In this document: positions 24,206-32,086 of the stretch, piece after piece | Layout: every line of letters starts with the position of its first letter | How positions within the stretch are numbered: position 1 is the stretch's first letter | Source of the DNA: RACS-047 sp031553855 | Lineage (GTDB): Bacteria; Bacillota; Clostridia; Christensenellales; Pumilibacteraceae | Reading direction: 5' to 3' | NCBI GenBank assembly: GCA_031553855.1 | Contig: JAVBKW010000033.1 | Coordinates: 1-42,701, forward strand | DNA length: 42,701 nucleotides | Position numbers and translations under genes: made by a program | The notes under the pieces: model-generated | Told to the model about the DNA's origin: nothing | Database searches by the model: none | The model's input: the letters and a program-made list of their open reading frames with translations, nothing else

Positions 24206-26407
24206 ATGGAATATGCTGAAGTTATCGTCGACATAAGCAATTCGGAAGTTGACAGGATTTTTGATTATAAAGCTATTAGCGGAGTTGAAACCGGTTCGCG
24301 CGTCATCGTTCCTTTCGGCCCCAGAAATATTGAAGGGTATGTTGTAAAGCTTAAAAACGAGTCGGATTATCCGACGGAAAAGATCAAACCGATCGTTTCC
24401 GTTTTAGATCCTTATCCTGTCATTTCCTCTCAAATGCTGAAGGTTATGGCACTGATGAGAAGCAAATATCATCTGCGCATCGTTGATGTTTTACGGCTTT
24501 TTATTCCCTCGCAAATGCGCGGCGGCAAAGTGAAAGAGCTGAAAAAAGAGTTTACATATTTAAACCCCGAATTTAAAATCGAGGATATCGATAAATTTAT
24601 TAAGCCATCAGCCGCCGCTCAGCGCGAAATTTTCTACCATTTGTGCGACAACGGCAGCGATTCCGTGACAACCCTTAATCAGGATTTTTCCGCATCCGCG
24701 CTAAGAAATCTGATCACGCGTGAAATAGTGCTTGTAAAAGAAGAGGAAGTCCTGCGCACTCCCTATAAAGATTTAGAATGCGGAGGAAAAAATGTTGTTT
24801 TAACTGACGAGCAGCAAGCCGTCGTAGATAATATAATAATTTCGCAAAACGAAACATTTTTACTGCACGGCGTAACAGGCAGCGGTAAGACAGAGGTTTA
24901 TATCCGTTGTATTACGGACGTGCTTTTAAAGGGCAGGAGCGCGATAATGCTCGTGCCGGAAATTTCCTTAACTCCTCAGGTCCTAAAAAATTTCCGTTCT
25001 AAATTCGGCGACAGCGTCGCGATACTTCACAGCGGCCTTTCTGCGGGCGAGCGTTTCGACGAATGGCGCAGGCTTATCAGCGGCGAGGCGAGAGTAGCGG
25101 TCGGGGCAAGGTCCGCCGTATTTGCGCCGTTGAGCAACGTAGGGTTGATAATTATCGATGAGGAGCATGACTCAAGCTACGTTTCAGAAAGCAATCCAAG
25201 ATACGTAACTCACGCCGTCGCGCAAATGCGCAAGTCTTTAAACGAGGGGTGCAATTTAGTGATGGGCAGCGCGACTCCCTCGATAGAATCTTATTATTAT
25301 GCCAAAACCGGCGTTTATAAGCTCCTTGAGCTGCCGCACCGTATCAATCAAAAGTCGCTTCCCTTAATCGAAGTCGTCAATATGTGTAAGGAGCTTTACG
25401 AGGGCAACAACAGTTTTTTATCGCGAAAACTGGAGGCTGAGCTTCATAAGTGCATAGAAAACGGTAATCAGGCGATTATTTTTATAAACCGGCGCGGTTA
25501 CTCCTCATACGTTATGTGCCGCAGCTGCGGATATATCGCCAAATGCGCGCAATGCGACGTATCGCTCGTATACCACAGAGAAGATAACGTTCTTAAATGC
25601 CATTATTGCGGCAACCGTTACTCTGCGCTCGACTTATGCCCCGAATGCAAAAGCCCGCATATCAAGCAAGGATATGTAGGTACCGAACAAGTAGTTGAAA
25701 AACTAAATAAGCTTTTTCCGGAAACGAAAATTCTGCGTATGGATAACGATACGACTCAAGGCAAAGATGCGCATATGAAAATTTTGAGCGAATTTGCGCA
25801 ACGAAAAGCCGGAATATTAGTCGGAACGCAAATGATAGCTAAAGGGCATGACTTCCCAGACGTAACGCTGGTAGGAATTATAGACGCCGATATGAGCCTG
25901 CATTTTGCAGACTTTCGTAGCAATGAACGAACCTTTCAGCTGATAACCCAGGTAAGCGGACGGGCGGGCAGAGAAAACAAAACAGGAAACGTAGTGCTTC
26001 AAACTTATACGCCGTCGCATTACGTATACAGATACGCCGTAAAAAACGATTATCTATCCTTTTACGAAAAGGAATGCAATTTAAGGGAAGTTACGAAATA
26101 CCCTCCGTTTTCAAATATTGTAAGAATCCTTATTTCCAGCGAAACCGAGGATGCTGCGGCCGCCGCGCTTAAAAACATTTTTGACGCAATTACCTTGCTT
26201 CAAAAGTCGCAGCCGGAAAAATTTGCTTATCTGTCGGCAATGCGCTCACCCGTTAAAAGGATCAAAAATCAATTCCGCATGCAGATAATCTGCCGGATAA
26301 CAGCGGATTTTGACAAAATAATCGAAAACATATATCAGATAACGGATAAAAACCTGAGTCAGAAAATCAGCTGCTTTGTTGAGATAAACCCGTCAAATTT
26401 AAGTTAA
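24206..26407 (+). CDS. priA: Primosomal replication-restart helicase PriA
   Basis: A superfamily 2 helicase that recognises stalled forks and reloads the replicative helicase. The 733-aa product has the N-terminal DNA-binding domain (VIVPFGPRNIEGYVV), Walker A GVTGSGKT (222-229), a DEEHDSSY Walker B, and two zinc clusters (CRSCGYIAKCAQC and CHYCGNRY with CPEC). Later helicase motifs include VGTEQVVEKL, RMDNDTT, LVGTQMIAKGHDFP and QVSGRAGRE. No clear ribosome binding site is visible, but the ATG is 2 nt after coaBC, so translation is likely coupled. Confidence 0.96.
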   Translation: MEYAEVIVDISNSEVDRIFDYKAISGVETGSRVIVPFGPRNIEGYVVKLKNESDYPTEKIKPIVSVLDPYPVISSQMLKVMALMRSKYHLRIVDVLRLFIPSQMRGGKVKELKKEFTYLNPEFKIEDIDKFIKPSAAAQREIFYHLCDNGSDSVTTLNQDFSASALRNLITREIVLVKEEEVLRTPYKDLECGGKNVVLTDEQQAVVDNIIISQNETFLLHGVTGSGKTEVYIRCITDVLLKGRSAIMLVPEISLTPQVLKNFRSKFGDSVAILHSGLSAGERFDEWRRLISGEARVAVGARSAVFAPLSNVGLIIIDEEHDSSYVSESNPRYVTHAVAQMRKSLNEGCNLVMGSATPSIESYYYAKTGVYKLLELPHRINQKSLPLIEVVNMCKELYEGNNSFLSRKLEAELHKCIENGNQAIIFINRRGYSSYVMCRSCGYIAKCAQCDVSLVYHREDNVLKCHYCGNRYSALDLCPECKSPHIKQGYVGTEQVVEKLNKLFPETKILRMDNDTTQGKDAHMKILSEFAQRKAGILVGTQMIAKGHDFPDVTLVGIIDADMSLHFADFRSNERTFQLITQVSGRAGRENKTGNVVLQTYTPSHYVYRYAVKNDYLSFYEKECNLREVTKYPPFSNIVRILISSETEDAAAAALKNIFDAITLLQKSQPEKFAYLSAMRSPVKRIKNQFRMQIICRITADFDKIIENIYQITDKNLSQKISCFVEINPSNLS

Positions 26408-26425
26408 AATCTTAGAGGTTAGAAA

Positions 26426-26914
26426 ATGGCGATAAGACAAATTGTAAAAATAGGCGATGAAATATTAAAGCTGAAAGCAAAAGAAGTTACGGAATTTGAC
26501 GACAGGCTTGCACTTCTTTTAGACGATTTAAAAGAAACTATGGTTTCCGCTCAAGGGGTTGGGATAGCCGCTCCGCAGGTCGGGATAACAAAAAGGGTTT
26601 GTATTGTCTGCGTAGACGGCAATATTGTATATGAGCTTATCAATCCGGTTCTTGTTAAGGCCGGCGGCACTCAATGCGGTTTAGAGGGGTGCCTTAGCGT
26701 TCCGGGGAAACACGGCTATGTTGAACGCCCTAAAAAACTGGTCGTGGACGCATACGACCGCACCGGAAAATTGAAAAGATATAAAGTGAGCGATTATGAA
26801 GCCGTCGCGTTCAGTCATGAAATGGACCATCTGGACGGAATAATGTTCGTAGATAAAATTGTTGAAGAGCCGGAAATAATTAAAAACAAGGCGAAAAAGG
26901 CGAAAAGCCAGTAG
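26426..26914 (+). CDS. def: Peptide deformylase
   Basis: Removes the formyl group from the N-terminal methionine of new proteins. The 162-aa metalloenzyme shows motif 1 GVGIAAPQ (44-51), motif 2 EGCLSVPG (87-94, metal ligand Cys89) and motif 3 HEMDHLDG (131-138, two His ligands and catalytic Glu132). A TTAGAGGT ribosome binding site lies 9 nt upstream. The stop codon TAG is the first triplet of a 19-bp palindrome that separates def from fmt, its usual functional partner. Confidence 0.97.
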   Translation: MAIRQIVKIGDEILKLKAKEVTEFDDRLALLLDDLKETMVSAQGVGIAAPQVGITKRVCIVCVDGNIVYELINPVLVKAGGTQCGLEGCLSVPGKHGYVERPKKLVVDAYDRTGKLKRYKVSDYEAVAFSHEMDHLDGIMFVDKIVEEPEIIKNKAKKAKSQ

Positions 26915-26930
26915 TATGTCTGACATACTA
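26912..26930. promoter_or_regulatory. Perfect 19-nt palindrome between def and fmt
   Basis: TAGTATGTC (26912-26920), a single central T, then GACATACTA (26922-26930). The dyad begins with the def stop codon and ends 24 nt before the fmt ATG. No T-tract follows, so it is not a terminator. It could be an operator for a dimeric regulator, or an mRNA processing or stability hairpin, although a 1-nt centre makes a short RNA loop strained. Confidence 0.55.
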
Positions 26931-26954
26931 CGACCGAATGGCAGGTAAATGTAA

Positions 26955-27884
26955 ATGAAAGTAATTTTTTTAGGAACTCCTGAATTTGCAGTTCCCGCTT
27001 TGAAAGCTATATATAATTCATCGCATGAAATTGTCGCCGTCATTTCGCAGCCGGACAGAGAGGCGGACAAAAAAGGCAGGCTCAAATTCACGCCCGTTAA
27101 AGAAGCGGCGATTTCTTTGGGATTAAAAGTTTATCAATTTGAAAAAGTGAGCAGAGAAGGCCTCGAAGTACTGCTTGAATTAAAACCGGACGTTATGGTT
27201 ACGGCGGCGTTCGGACAACTTTTAAGTCAGGAGTTTTTAGATGCAGCTCCGCTTGGGGTATTCAATATCCATGCATCTGTGCTTCCGCTGTACAGGGGCA
27301 GCTCTCCTATTCAGGCGGCTATTTTAAACGGCGACACCGTCAGCGGCGTTACTGTTATGAAAACCGTTTTGAAAATGGATGCCGGGGATGTAGCCGAAGT
27401 CAGAAAGTGCCCGATAACAAGTGAGACTACATTTTTAAGCTTGCACGATAAGCTTGCAGAGGAAGGAGCCGAAGCAATCGTTAATACTCTTGATAACCTT
27501 TCTAAAGGCGGCATTAAGCTTATTGCGCAGGATGAGTCTGCCGCAACATATTGCAAAAAAATCGCTAAATCGGACGGTGTGATCGATTGGAGCCAGAAGG
27601 GCGAAAAGCTTATCCGGAAAATAAACGCCTTTAATCCGTGGCCTGCGGCATACACTTTTTACAGAGGCGATAATCTCAAAATATACAAAGCGGAGTTTAT
27701 TGAATGTGAAAGTGATTCCGACTGCGGCGCCGTAATTTCTTGCGATGAAAAAAACGGTTTGAATATTAAATGCGGAAACGGGATTTTGAAAATATTATCC
27801 GTTCAGGCCCCGGGTAAAAAAGCGATGGACGCAACTGAATTTTTGCGCGGATACAAAATAATTGCCGGAGAAAAACTTGGCTGA
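26955..27884 (+). CDS. fmt: Methionyl-tRNA formyltransferase
   Basis: Formylates Met-tRNA(fMet) with 10-formyl-tetrahydrofolate for translation initiation. The 309-aa protein has the family opening VIFLGTPEFAVPALKAI, the active-site segment NIHASVLPLYRGSSPIQ (Asn104 and His106) and the conserved MDAGD near residue 142. The C-terminal OB-like tRNA-binding domain includes KINAFNPWPAAYTFYRGDNL. An AGGTAAATGTAA stretch precedes the ATG at 26955. Its end overlaps the TTG start of rsmB by 8 nt. Confidence 0.96.
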   Translation: MKVIFLGTPEFAVPALKAIYNSSHEIVAVISQPDREADKKGRLKFTPVKEAAISLGLKVYQFEKVSREGLEVLLELKPDVMVTAAFGQLLSQEFLDAAPLGVFNIHASVLPLYRGSSPIQAAILNGDTVSGVTVMKTVLKMDAGDVAEVRKCPITSETTFLSLHDKLAEEGAEAIVNTLDNLSKGGIKLIAQDESAATYCKKIAKSDGVIDWSQKGEKLIRKINAFNPWPAAYTFYRGDNLKIYKAEFIECESDSDCGAVISCDEKNGLNIKCGNGILKILSVQAPGKKAMDATEFLRGYKIIAGEKLG

Positions 27885-29157
27885 TAAATTAAAAAAACAG
27901 GATAACGATTTGATTTGCGAGCGGACGGTATATTCGCTGCTTTTTGACGTATTCTCAAAAAAGGCTTATAGCTCTGTAATTTTAGATAAAACGTTAAAGA
28001 GCTTGCCCGTTGAGCAGAAAGACAAGGATTATATAACAAAAGTTTTTTATGGCGTACTTGATAAAAGCTTACAGTTTGATTATATTATTAGTTCACTATG
28101 TAAAACCGAACCGAAAACCGCAATTAAAATCATTCTTAAAATCGGTTTCTATCTTTTAAGGTATATGTCTACGCCTGTTTATGCGGCCGTAAATAAAACC
28201 GTTGAGCTTGCTAAAGTTTTAGGTAAGGGCGGCGCTTCCGGCTTTGTTAACGCTGTGCTGAAAAAATCTGTCGATTTCAGTTTACCTGCTATAACAGACA
28301 ATAAAAGCCTTTCAATAGTTTCAAGTTCGCCCTTGTGGCTTGTAGAGGAGCTGATAGAAGATTACGGTTTTGATTTTACTTGTAGCCTTTTGCGCTTTGA
28401 TGTATCGCCGCTAACGCACATAAGGATAAATTTATTTAAAATCACTAAGCCTGATTTTGAGAAAAAATACCCATTTTTATTATGTAATTCATCAAAATAT
28501 GGGTATTATGTCACGCATAACACTATATTAAAACTTGAAAAAGTCGATTATATTATACAGTCATATTCTTCGATCGCCGCTTCCAATTATTATTTTGAGG
28601 AAAGTTCGCGGAAAATCCTGGATCTTTGCGCCGCTCCCGGCGGAAAATCCGTTTTATTAAAAGAGCTTTACTATAAAAACGGAATCGAGGCAAATATTAC
28701 AGCCTGCGACGTTCATCCGCACCGCGTTGAGCTGATAAAAAAATATGCGGCAAGCGCGGGTTGCAGTTTTGAAATCATGCAAAATGATGCGACGGTATTT
28801 AAGAGTGAGTGGGCGGGCGCATTCGATCTTGTTATTTGCGACGTGCCTTGCAGCGGAATCGGCGTGGCAGGGTCAAAGCCGGAAATATTGCTGAACAGGA
28901 AACAGGAAGATATCGAGCCGCTTACGCAGTTGCAGCTAAATATTTTGCAAACAGCTTCAAAATATGTAAAAACCGGCGGCTTTCTTTGCTATTCGACCTG
29001 TACGGTTCTAAAAAAAGAAAACCGCGAAGTCGTGGACAAATTTTTAAAAAACAACCTTGATTTTGCTATAACTGCGGATTCAAAAGAGCTTAATCTTTTT
29101 CCGCATATTGATAATTGTGACGGTTTTTATGCCGTTAAATTAATAAAAGGCAGATAA
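27877..29157 (+). CDS. rsmB: 16S rRNA (cytosine-967-C5)-methyltransferase
   Basis: Methylates C967 of 16S rRNA using SAM. The N-terminal NusB-like RNA-binding domain (about 1-125) is followed by the methyltransferase domain with LDLCAAPGGKSVLL, the DVPCSGIG motif with one of the two family cysteines, and FLCYSTCTVLKKENREVV with the other. TTG at 27877 is preferred because GGAG ends six bases upstream. A longer start at TTG 27862 has no such site and would add five residues. The 426-aa length is normal. The gene is flush with rlmN, since the stop is immediately followed by the rlmN ATG. Confidence 0.93.
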   Translation: MADKLKKQDNDLICERTVYSLLFDVFSKKAYSSVILDKTLKSLPVEQKDKDYITKVFYGVLDKSLQFDYIISSLCKTEPKTAIKIILKIGFYLLRYMSTPVYAAVNKTVELAKVLGKGGASGFVNAVLKKSVDFSLPAITDNKSLSIVSSSPLWLVEELIEDYGFDFTCSLLRFDVSPLTHIRINLFKITKPDFEKKYPFLLCNSSKYGYYVTHNTILKLEKVDYIIQSYSSIAASNYYFEESSRKILDLCAAPGGKSVLLKELYYKNGIEANITACDVHPHRVELIKKYAASAGCSFEIMQNDATVFKSEWAGAFDLVICDVPCSGIGVAGSKPEILLNRKQEDIEPLTQLQLNILQTASKYVKTGGFLCYSTCTVLKKENREVVDKFLKNNLDFAITADSKELNLFPHIDNCDGFYAVKLIKGR

Positions 29158-30204
29158 ATGAAACAGATAATAAGCGATTTAAACTTAACGGAACTCGAAG
29201 AAGAAATAGTCAAAGCCGGGCAGCCTAAATTCAGGGCCGGGCAGATTTTCAAATGGGTCAGTTTTAATAAAAAGTTTTCAGAAATGACGGATATTCCGCT
29301 TTCTCTTAAAGAGCTGCTTTCGGAAAAATTTTACGATGAACCGGTCAAGATAATCAAAGCTTTAAAATCGGTGGACGGTTCGGAAAAATATCTTTATGAA
29401 TTGTCCGACGGCAATATTATTGAAGGCGTTTTTTTGCCAAATAATTACGGCAATACTTTATGCGTTTCTACTCAAATCGGTTGCCGTATGGGCTGCGGTT
29501 TTTGCGCGTCGGGCTTAGACGGATTGATACGCAATCTTAGCGCAGGCGAAATATTCAGCCAGGTTGCAGCGGTCAATGCGTATAAGGGCGGCAATCTTCA
29601 AAACCGCAGTTTATCAAACCTGGTGCTTATGGGCAGCGGCGAACCGCTTGATAATTACGATAATGTAACAAAGTTTTTAAAGCTTGTAACGCACGAAAAA
29701 GGCCTCAATTTCAGTATGCGCAGTATTTCAGTCTCGACGTGCGGGCTTGTCGATAAAATCAAAATGCTGGCGGACGAAAATTATGGTGTTACGCTGTCGG
29801 TTTCTCTTCACGCGACAACCGACGAGGCTCGTCAAGAAATTATGCCGATTGCAAAAAAATACTCTGTCTTTGAGCTTATTGAGGCGGTTAAGTATTACTT
29901 CGATAAAACCGGCAGACGCATCATCTTTGAGTATTCGCTCATTAAAGATAAAAATATGAACTTTTATGACGCCAAGCGACTTGCCGAACTTACAAAAGGT
30001 TATCCTTGCCATGTCAATCTAATTATGCTTAACTACGTTAAAGAGCGCGGAATGGCAGGCTGTACAAAACAGGAAGCCGAACGTTTTTTAGAAAAACTTA
30101 CCTCCCTCGGCGTTTCCGCCACCTTACGCAAGTCCTACGGCTCCGACATCGGCGGCGCCTGCGGGCAATTACGAAGAAAGTTCGGAGGGTGCAAACCCGA
30201 CTAA
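29158..30204 (+). CDS. rlmN: Dual-specificity 23S rRNA/tRNA adenine-C2 methyltransferase RlmN
   Basis: A radical-SAM enzyme that methylates A2503 of 23S rRNA and A37 of some tRNAs. The 348-aa protein carries the CxxxCxxC cluster in GCRMGCGFCASG (Cys109, 113, 116), SNLVLMGSGEPLDNYDNV, and the C-terminal catalytic-cysteine segment DIGGACGQLR. AAAGGCAG in the end of rsmB precedes the ATG. It is the last gene of the housekeeping string. In Clostridia it is usually followed by stp, prkC and rsgA, but here sequence of foreign character begins within a few tens of bases. Confidence 0.96.
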   Translation: MKQIISDLNLTELEEEIVKAGQPKFRAGQIFKWVSFNKKFSEMTDIPLSLKELLSEKFYDEPVKIIKALKSVDGSEKYLYELSDGNIIEGVFLPNNYGNTLCVSTQIGCRMGCGFCASGLDGLIRNLSAGEIFSQVAAVNAYKGGNLQNRSLSNLVLMGSGEPLDNYDNVTKFLKLVTHEKGLNFSMRSISVSTCGLVDKIKMLADENYGVTLSVSLHATTDEARQEIMPIAKKYSVFELIEAVKYYFDKTGRRIIFEYSLIKDKNMNFYDAKRLAELTKGYPCHVNLIMLNYVKERGMAGCTKQEAERFLEKLTSLGVSATLRKSYGSDIGGACGQLRRKFGGCKPD

Positions 30205-30392
30205 AACACCCCCATATATAGTGGTTTTACTTCAAAAAGCACACAACATACAGCTGTCAAATCCACCACCCTCCAAACATTTTCTTTCATACCCTCAATT
30301 CACTAGGCACCCCCAATGTGAACCACATGCTACCCCAATGTCAAAATAGGGTAAAAATAACGCAAAATCTCAAAAATAACGAAGGAAAGAGA
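30205..30392. other. Junction region between the housekeeping operon and the island
   Basis: There is no gene here. The composition becomes unusually C-rich on the plus strand. A 9-bp direct repeat CCCCAATGT occurs at 30311-30319 and 30333-30341 (period 22). No terminator is clear after rlmN. The lead-in to the recombinase fragment carries AAGGAAAGAG just before the ATG at 30393. It probably marks a recombination junction. Confidence 0.4.
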
Positions 30393-30836
30393 ATGAGCAA
30401 TATTGTTGGCAATAGCAAATATATAGACCAAATAGCCGAATATGTGTTAGCGCATTATATAAAACGACAATCCAATGAAAGCGAAATGCGTAGCATTGAA
30501 ACTAGGATATCAAACACAAAAAAACAAATTGATGAATATACAACGGCGTTTATTGAAGCAAAGAATTCTACCTTGCGCGATAATATCGAAGCCAAAATCA
30601 CGGATTGTGAAAAGTTGCTGGATTATCTGAAGTTGCAGAAATATCAACTTAAATTAGAACAAAAAGCAAGGATGACAAAACTGGATGCTATAGCGATTGT
30701 CGAAAAATATCTTGATGTCAATGAACACGAACACACATATAGAAAACAGTTTATTGATGCCACAATAAAGAAAGTTATGTGTTTTGACGATGGTTTGGTA
30801 ATTTATTATGATTTAGTAGATTGTAGTGATAAATAG
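30393..30836 (+). pseudogene. C-terminal remnant of a large serine recombinase
   Basis: Encodes 147 aa resembling only the last part of a large serine (resolvase-type) site-specific recombinase. It has a long coiled-coil segment (SIETRISNTKKQIDEYTTAF, then IEAKITDCEKLLDYLKLQKY) and the terminal strand-rich piece YRKQFIDATIKKVMCFDDGL, then VIYYDLVD. The catalytic serine domain, recombinase domain and zinc ribbon are missing, and nothing upstream encodes them. Translation from ATG 30393 with AAGGAAAGAG is possible, so a small peptide may still be made, but recombinase activity is not expected. It marks an old integration or excision event at the island edge. Confidence 0.7.
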
Positions 30837-30846
30837 GATTACGAAG

Positions 30847-31311
30847 ATGGATAAGAAATCACTGTTAGAATTGGCGGAAAAGTATATGTCGGTTGGCATT
30901 GTTAATTGGGAAATGCCTAATGAATCCAGAAAGAAAGAGGTGAGAGTTTATATCAATTTATTAGAACTAAAAGCATTCTGCATTCCGGATAAAAATGAGA
31001 ACGATATGCTTTCAAAAATAAGAGAAATGCTTAAATCACAAAAAACTGATACAGACGAGCAAATTACTAAAGGAAATAACTCTCAAGCCGGATATTTTGT
31101 AAGAGCGGGTACGGTTTGCATATACGAATACGCTAAAAAAGACACAAAAAGAAGAAAGCCTATCGGAGAAAAAAGAATAAATTTTTACATACACGTGCCG
31201 AAGCTAAATAAAAACAGCTTGGCGGATTGCGAGGAAAAAATGGCGGAAAGGCTTTCGCAAATAATTATAAGACAGCACGATAAAGACACGGAACGTAATC
31301 TTAAAAAATAA
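30847..31311 (+). CDS. Hypothetical protein adjoining the recombinase remnant
   Basis: A 154-aa, lysine-rich, cytosolic protein that I do not recognise. It has a helical N-terminus (MDKKSLLELAEKYMSVGIVN), a middle linker rich in polar residues and a C-terminal part with alternating strands (GYFVRAGTVCIYEYAK, then KRINFYIHVPKLNKNSLADC). No catalytic pattern is visible. An AGGA at 30835-30838 precedes the ATG at 30847, and the recombinase remnant ends 10 nt upstream, so the two are probably co-transcribed. Base composition is AT-rich like the remnant and unlike the housekeeping genes, suggesting it arrived with the mobile element. Confidence 0.55.
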   Translation: MDKKSLLELAEKYMSVGIVNWEMPNESRKKEVRVYINLLELKAFCIPDKNENDMLSKIREMLKSQKTDTDEQITKGNNSQAGYFVRAGTVCIYEYAKKDTKRRKPIGEKRINFYIHVPKLNKNSLADCEEKMAERLSQIIIRQHDKDTERNLKK

Positions 31312-31329
31312 TTATAAGTAGAAACACTT

Positions 31330-31372
31330 TAGAGCGTGAAGTAAACATATTATAATTAAAGGTTCAAATCCC
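31330..31372 (+). other. Decayed tRNA-like fragment
   Basis: TTAGAGCG (31329-31336) resembles the 3' half of a D-arm. GGTTCAAATCCC (31361-31372) matches a T-loop. Their spacing of about 32 nt is what a real tRNA has. The anticodon and T stems do not pair and the 5' acceptor strand and CCA are missing, so this is not a functional tRNA. It may be the remnant of a tRNA used as an attachment site. Confidence 0.3.
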
Positions 31373-31421
31373 ACATGGGGCCTAAAATCTCTCTTTCCAT
31401 TTATAGTATCAAAAGAGGCTT

Positions 31422-31446
31422 AAAACAGTCCATAGGGCTGTTTTTT
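31422..31446 (+). terminator. Intrinsic terminator after the tRNA-like fragment
   Basis: AAAACAGTCC (31422-31431) pairs with GGGCTGTTTT (31435-31444) if one G-U pair is allowed. The loop is ATA and TTTTTT follows (31441-31446). It would end any transcript entering from the recombinase remnant side and insulate the defence operon. Confidence 0.65.
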
Positions 31447-31833
31447 ATTTCCTTGATTTTCTTTTATTTCAGTATGAAAATGCGAAAATCAAACGTTAAA
31501 GACCATAAGCAGACAAATGAAGCAGAATATTTTATAAGGCTATTTTTGTCTTACCGATAGGACTTGAATCTCATTTCAAACTTTTAATTTTGCAATAATC
31601 AAAAAAGAACAAAAAAGCGGTTGTACTGGAACCCTGACGGGAAACTCTGTACGCGCCTTTGTTCGCTCAGTAGCATCGTGTGGACTAGGTCAGATTAGTC
31701 GATAAAAGAGAAAATAGCCTGTGCCGAGTTTTTTGCCTTCGTTGCGGGGTTTTGCAGTTTGCGGTGAAACATTTATGTGAATAAAAATCCAAAGTGACAT
31801 TTCGGCAAATTTCGGCAACCCTTTGCATTTTAC
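31447..31833. other. Non-coding stretch before the defence operon
   Basis: No convincing gene. The middle part (about 31620-31760) is less AT-rich and contains short stems, such as CCC/GGG in AACCCTGACGGG and GACTA/TAGTC around 31683-31700. I cannot match it to a known RNA family. Near the end, ATTTCGGCA is repeated in tandem (31799-31807 and 31809-31817), 17 nt before the -35 box of the operon promoter, as a regulator site might be. Confidence 0.4.
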
Positions 31834-31862
31834 TTGTGTTTACGACACGAAACTGCTACAAT
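31834..31862 (+). promoter_or_regulatory. Promoter of the BREX-like operon
   Basis: TTGTGT (31834-31839) and TACAAT (31857-31862) lie 17 nt apart. A short dyad GTGT (31836-31839) / ACAC (31845-31848) overlaps the -35 side. The predicted start, near 31869, gives a 26-nt leader with AGGAG before the first gene. Confidence 0.6.
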
Positions 31863-31894
31863 TAAAGACATTAAGCTTTGTGAGGAGTTTTGTT

Positions 31895-32086
31895 GTGAGT
31901 GAATCAATCAAGTGGCTCTCGATGGACGAAATAGCCAAGCATATTGGCTTTAGTCGCGACACTATCCTTAAAATGATTAAAGAGGATGGTATGCCTGCTT
32001 CTAAGGTTGGCGGGCAGTGGCGTTTTGATGTCAAAAAGGTTGACCAATGGATGGCCGACAACAGTTATCCAAATGGAAGCAATTAG
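31895..32086 (+). CDS. Excisionase-type helix-turn-helix protein
   Basis: A 63-aa DNA-binding protein of the HTH_17/excisionase class: SIKWLSMDEIAKHIGFSRDT, then ILKMIKEDGMPASKVGGQWR, then FDVKKVDQWM. This covers the MerR-like helix-turn-helix and wing. The start GTG at 31895 is chosen because AGGAG lies 7 nt upstream; the longer frame would run back through the promoter. It is the first gene of the defence operon, and its stop is immediately followed by the next start codon (GTG 32087). It may autoregulate the operon, for example through the tandem ATTTCGGCA repeats. An excisionase role for a lost integrase is possible but less likely, given its fused position. Confidence 0.8.
   Translation: MSESIKWLSMDEIAKHIGFSRDTILKMIKEDGMPASKVGGQWRFDVKKVDQWMADNSYPNGSN

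Noticed and set aside
31375..31560. 61-aa open frame with a hydrophobic middle, overlapping the tRNA-like fragment and terminator
   Set aside because: It has no ribosome binding site, its frame runs straight through a clear intrinsic terminator, and the hydrophobicity comes from the T-tract. It is treated as non-coding.
31561..31585. GACTTGAATC near 31561, which reads as a T-loop-like GATTCAAGTC on the minus strand
   Set aside because: The G53 position is wrong and no stem pairs around it, so it is probably chance.
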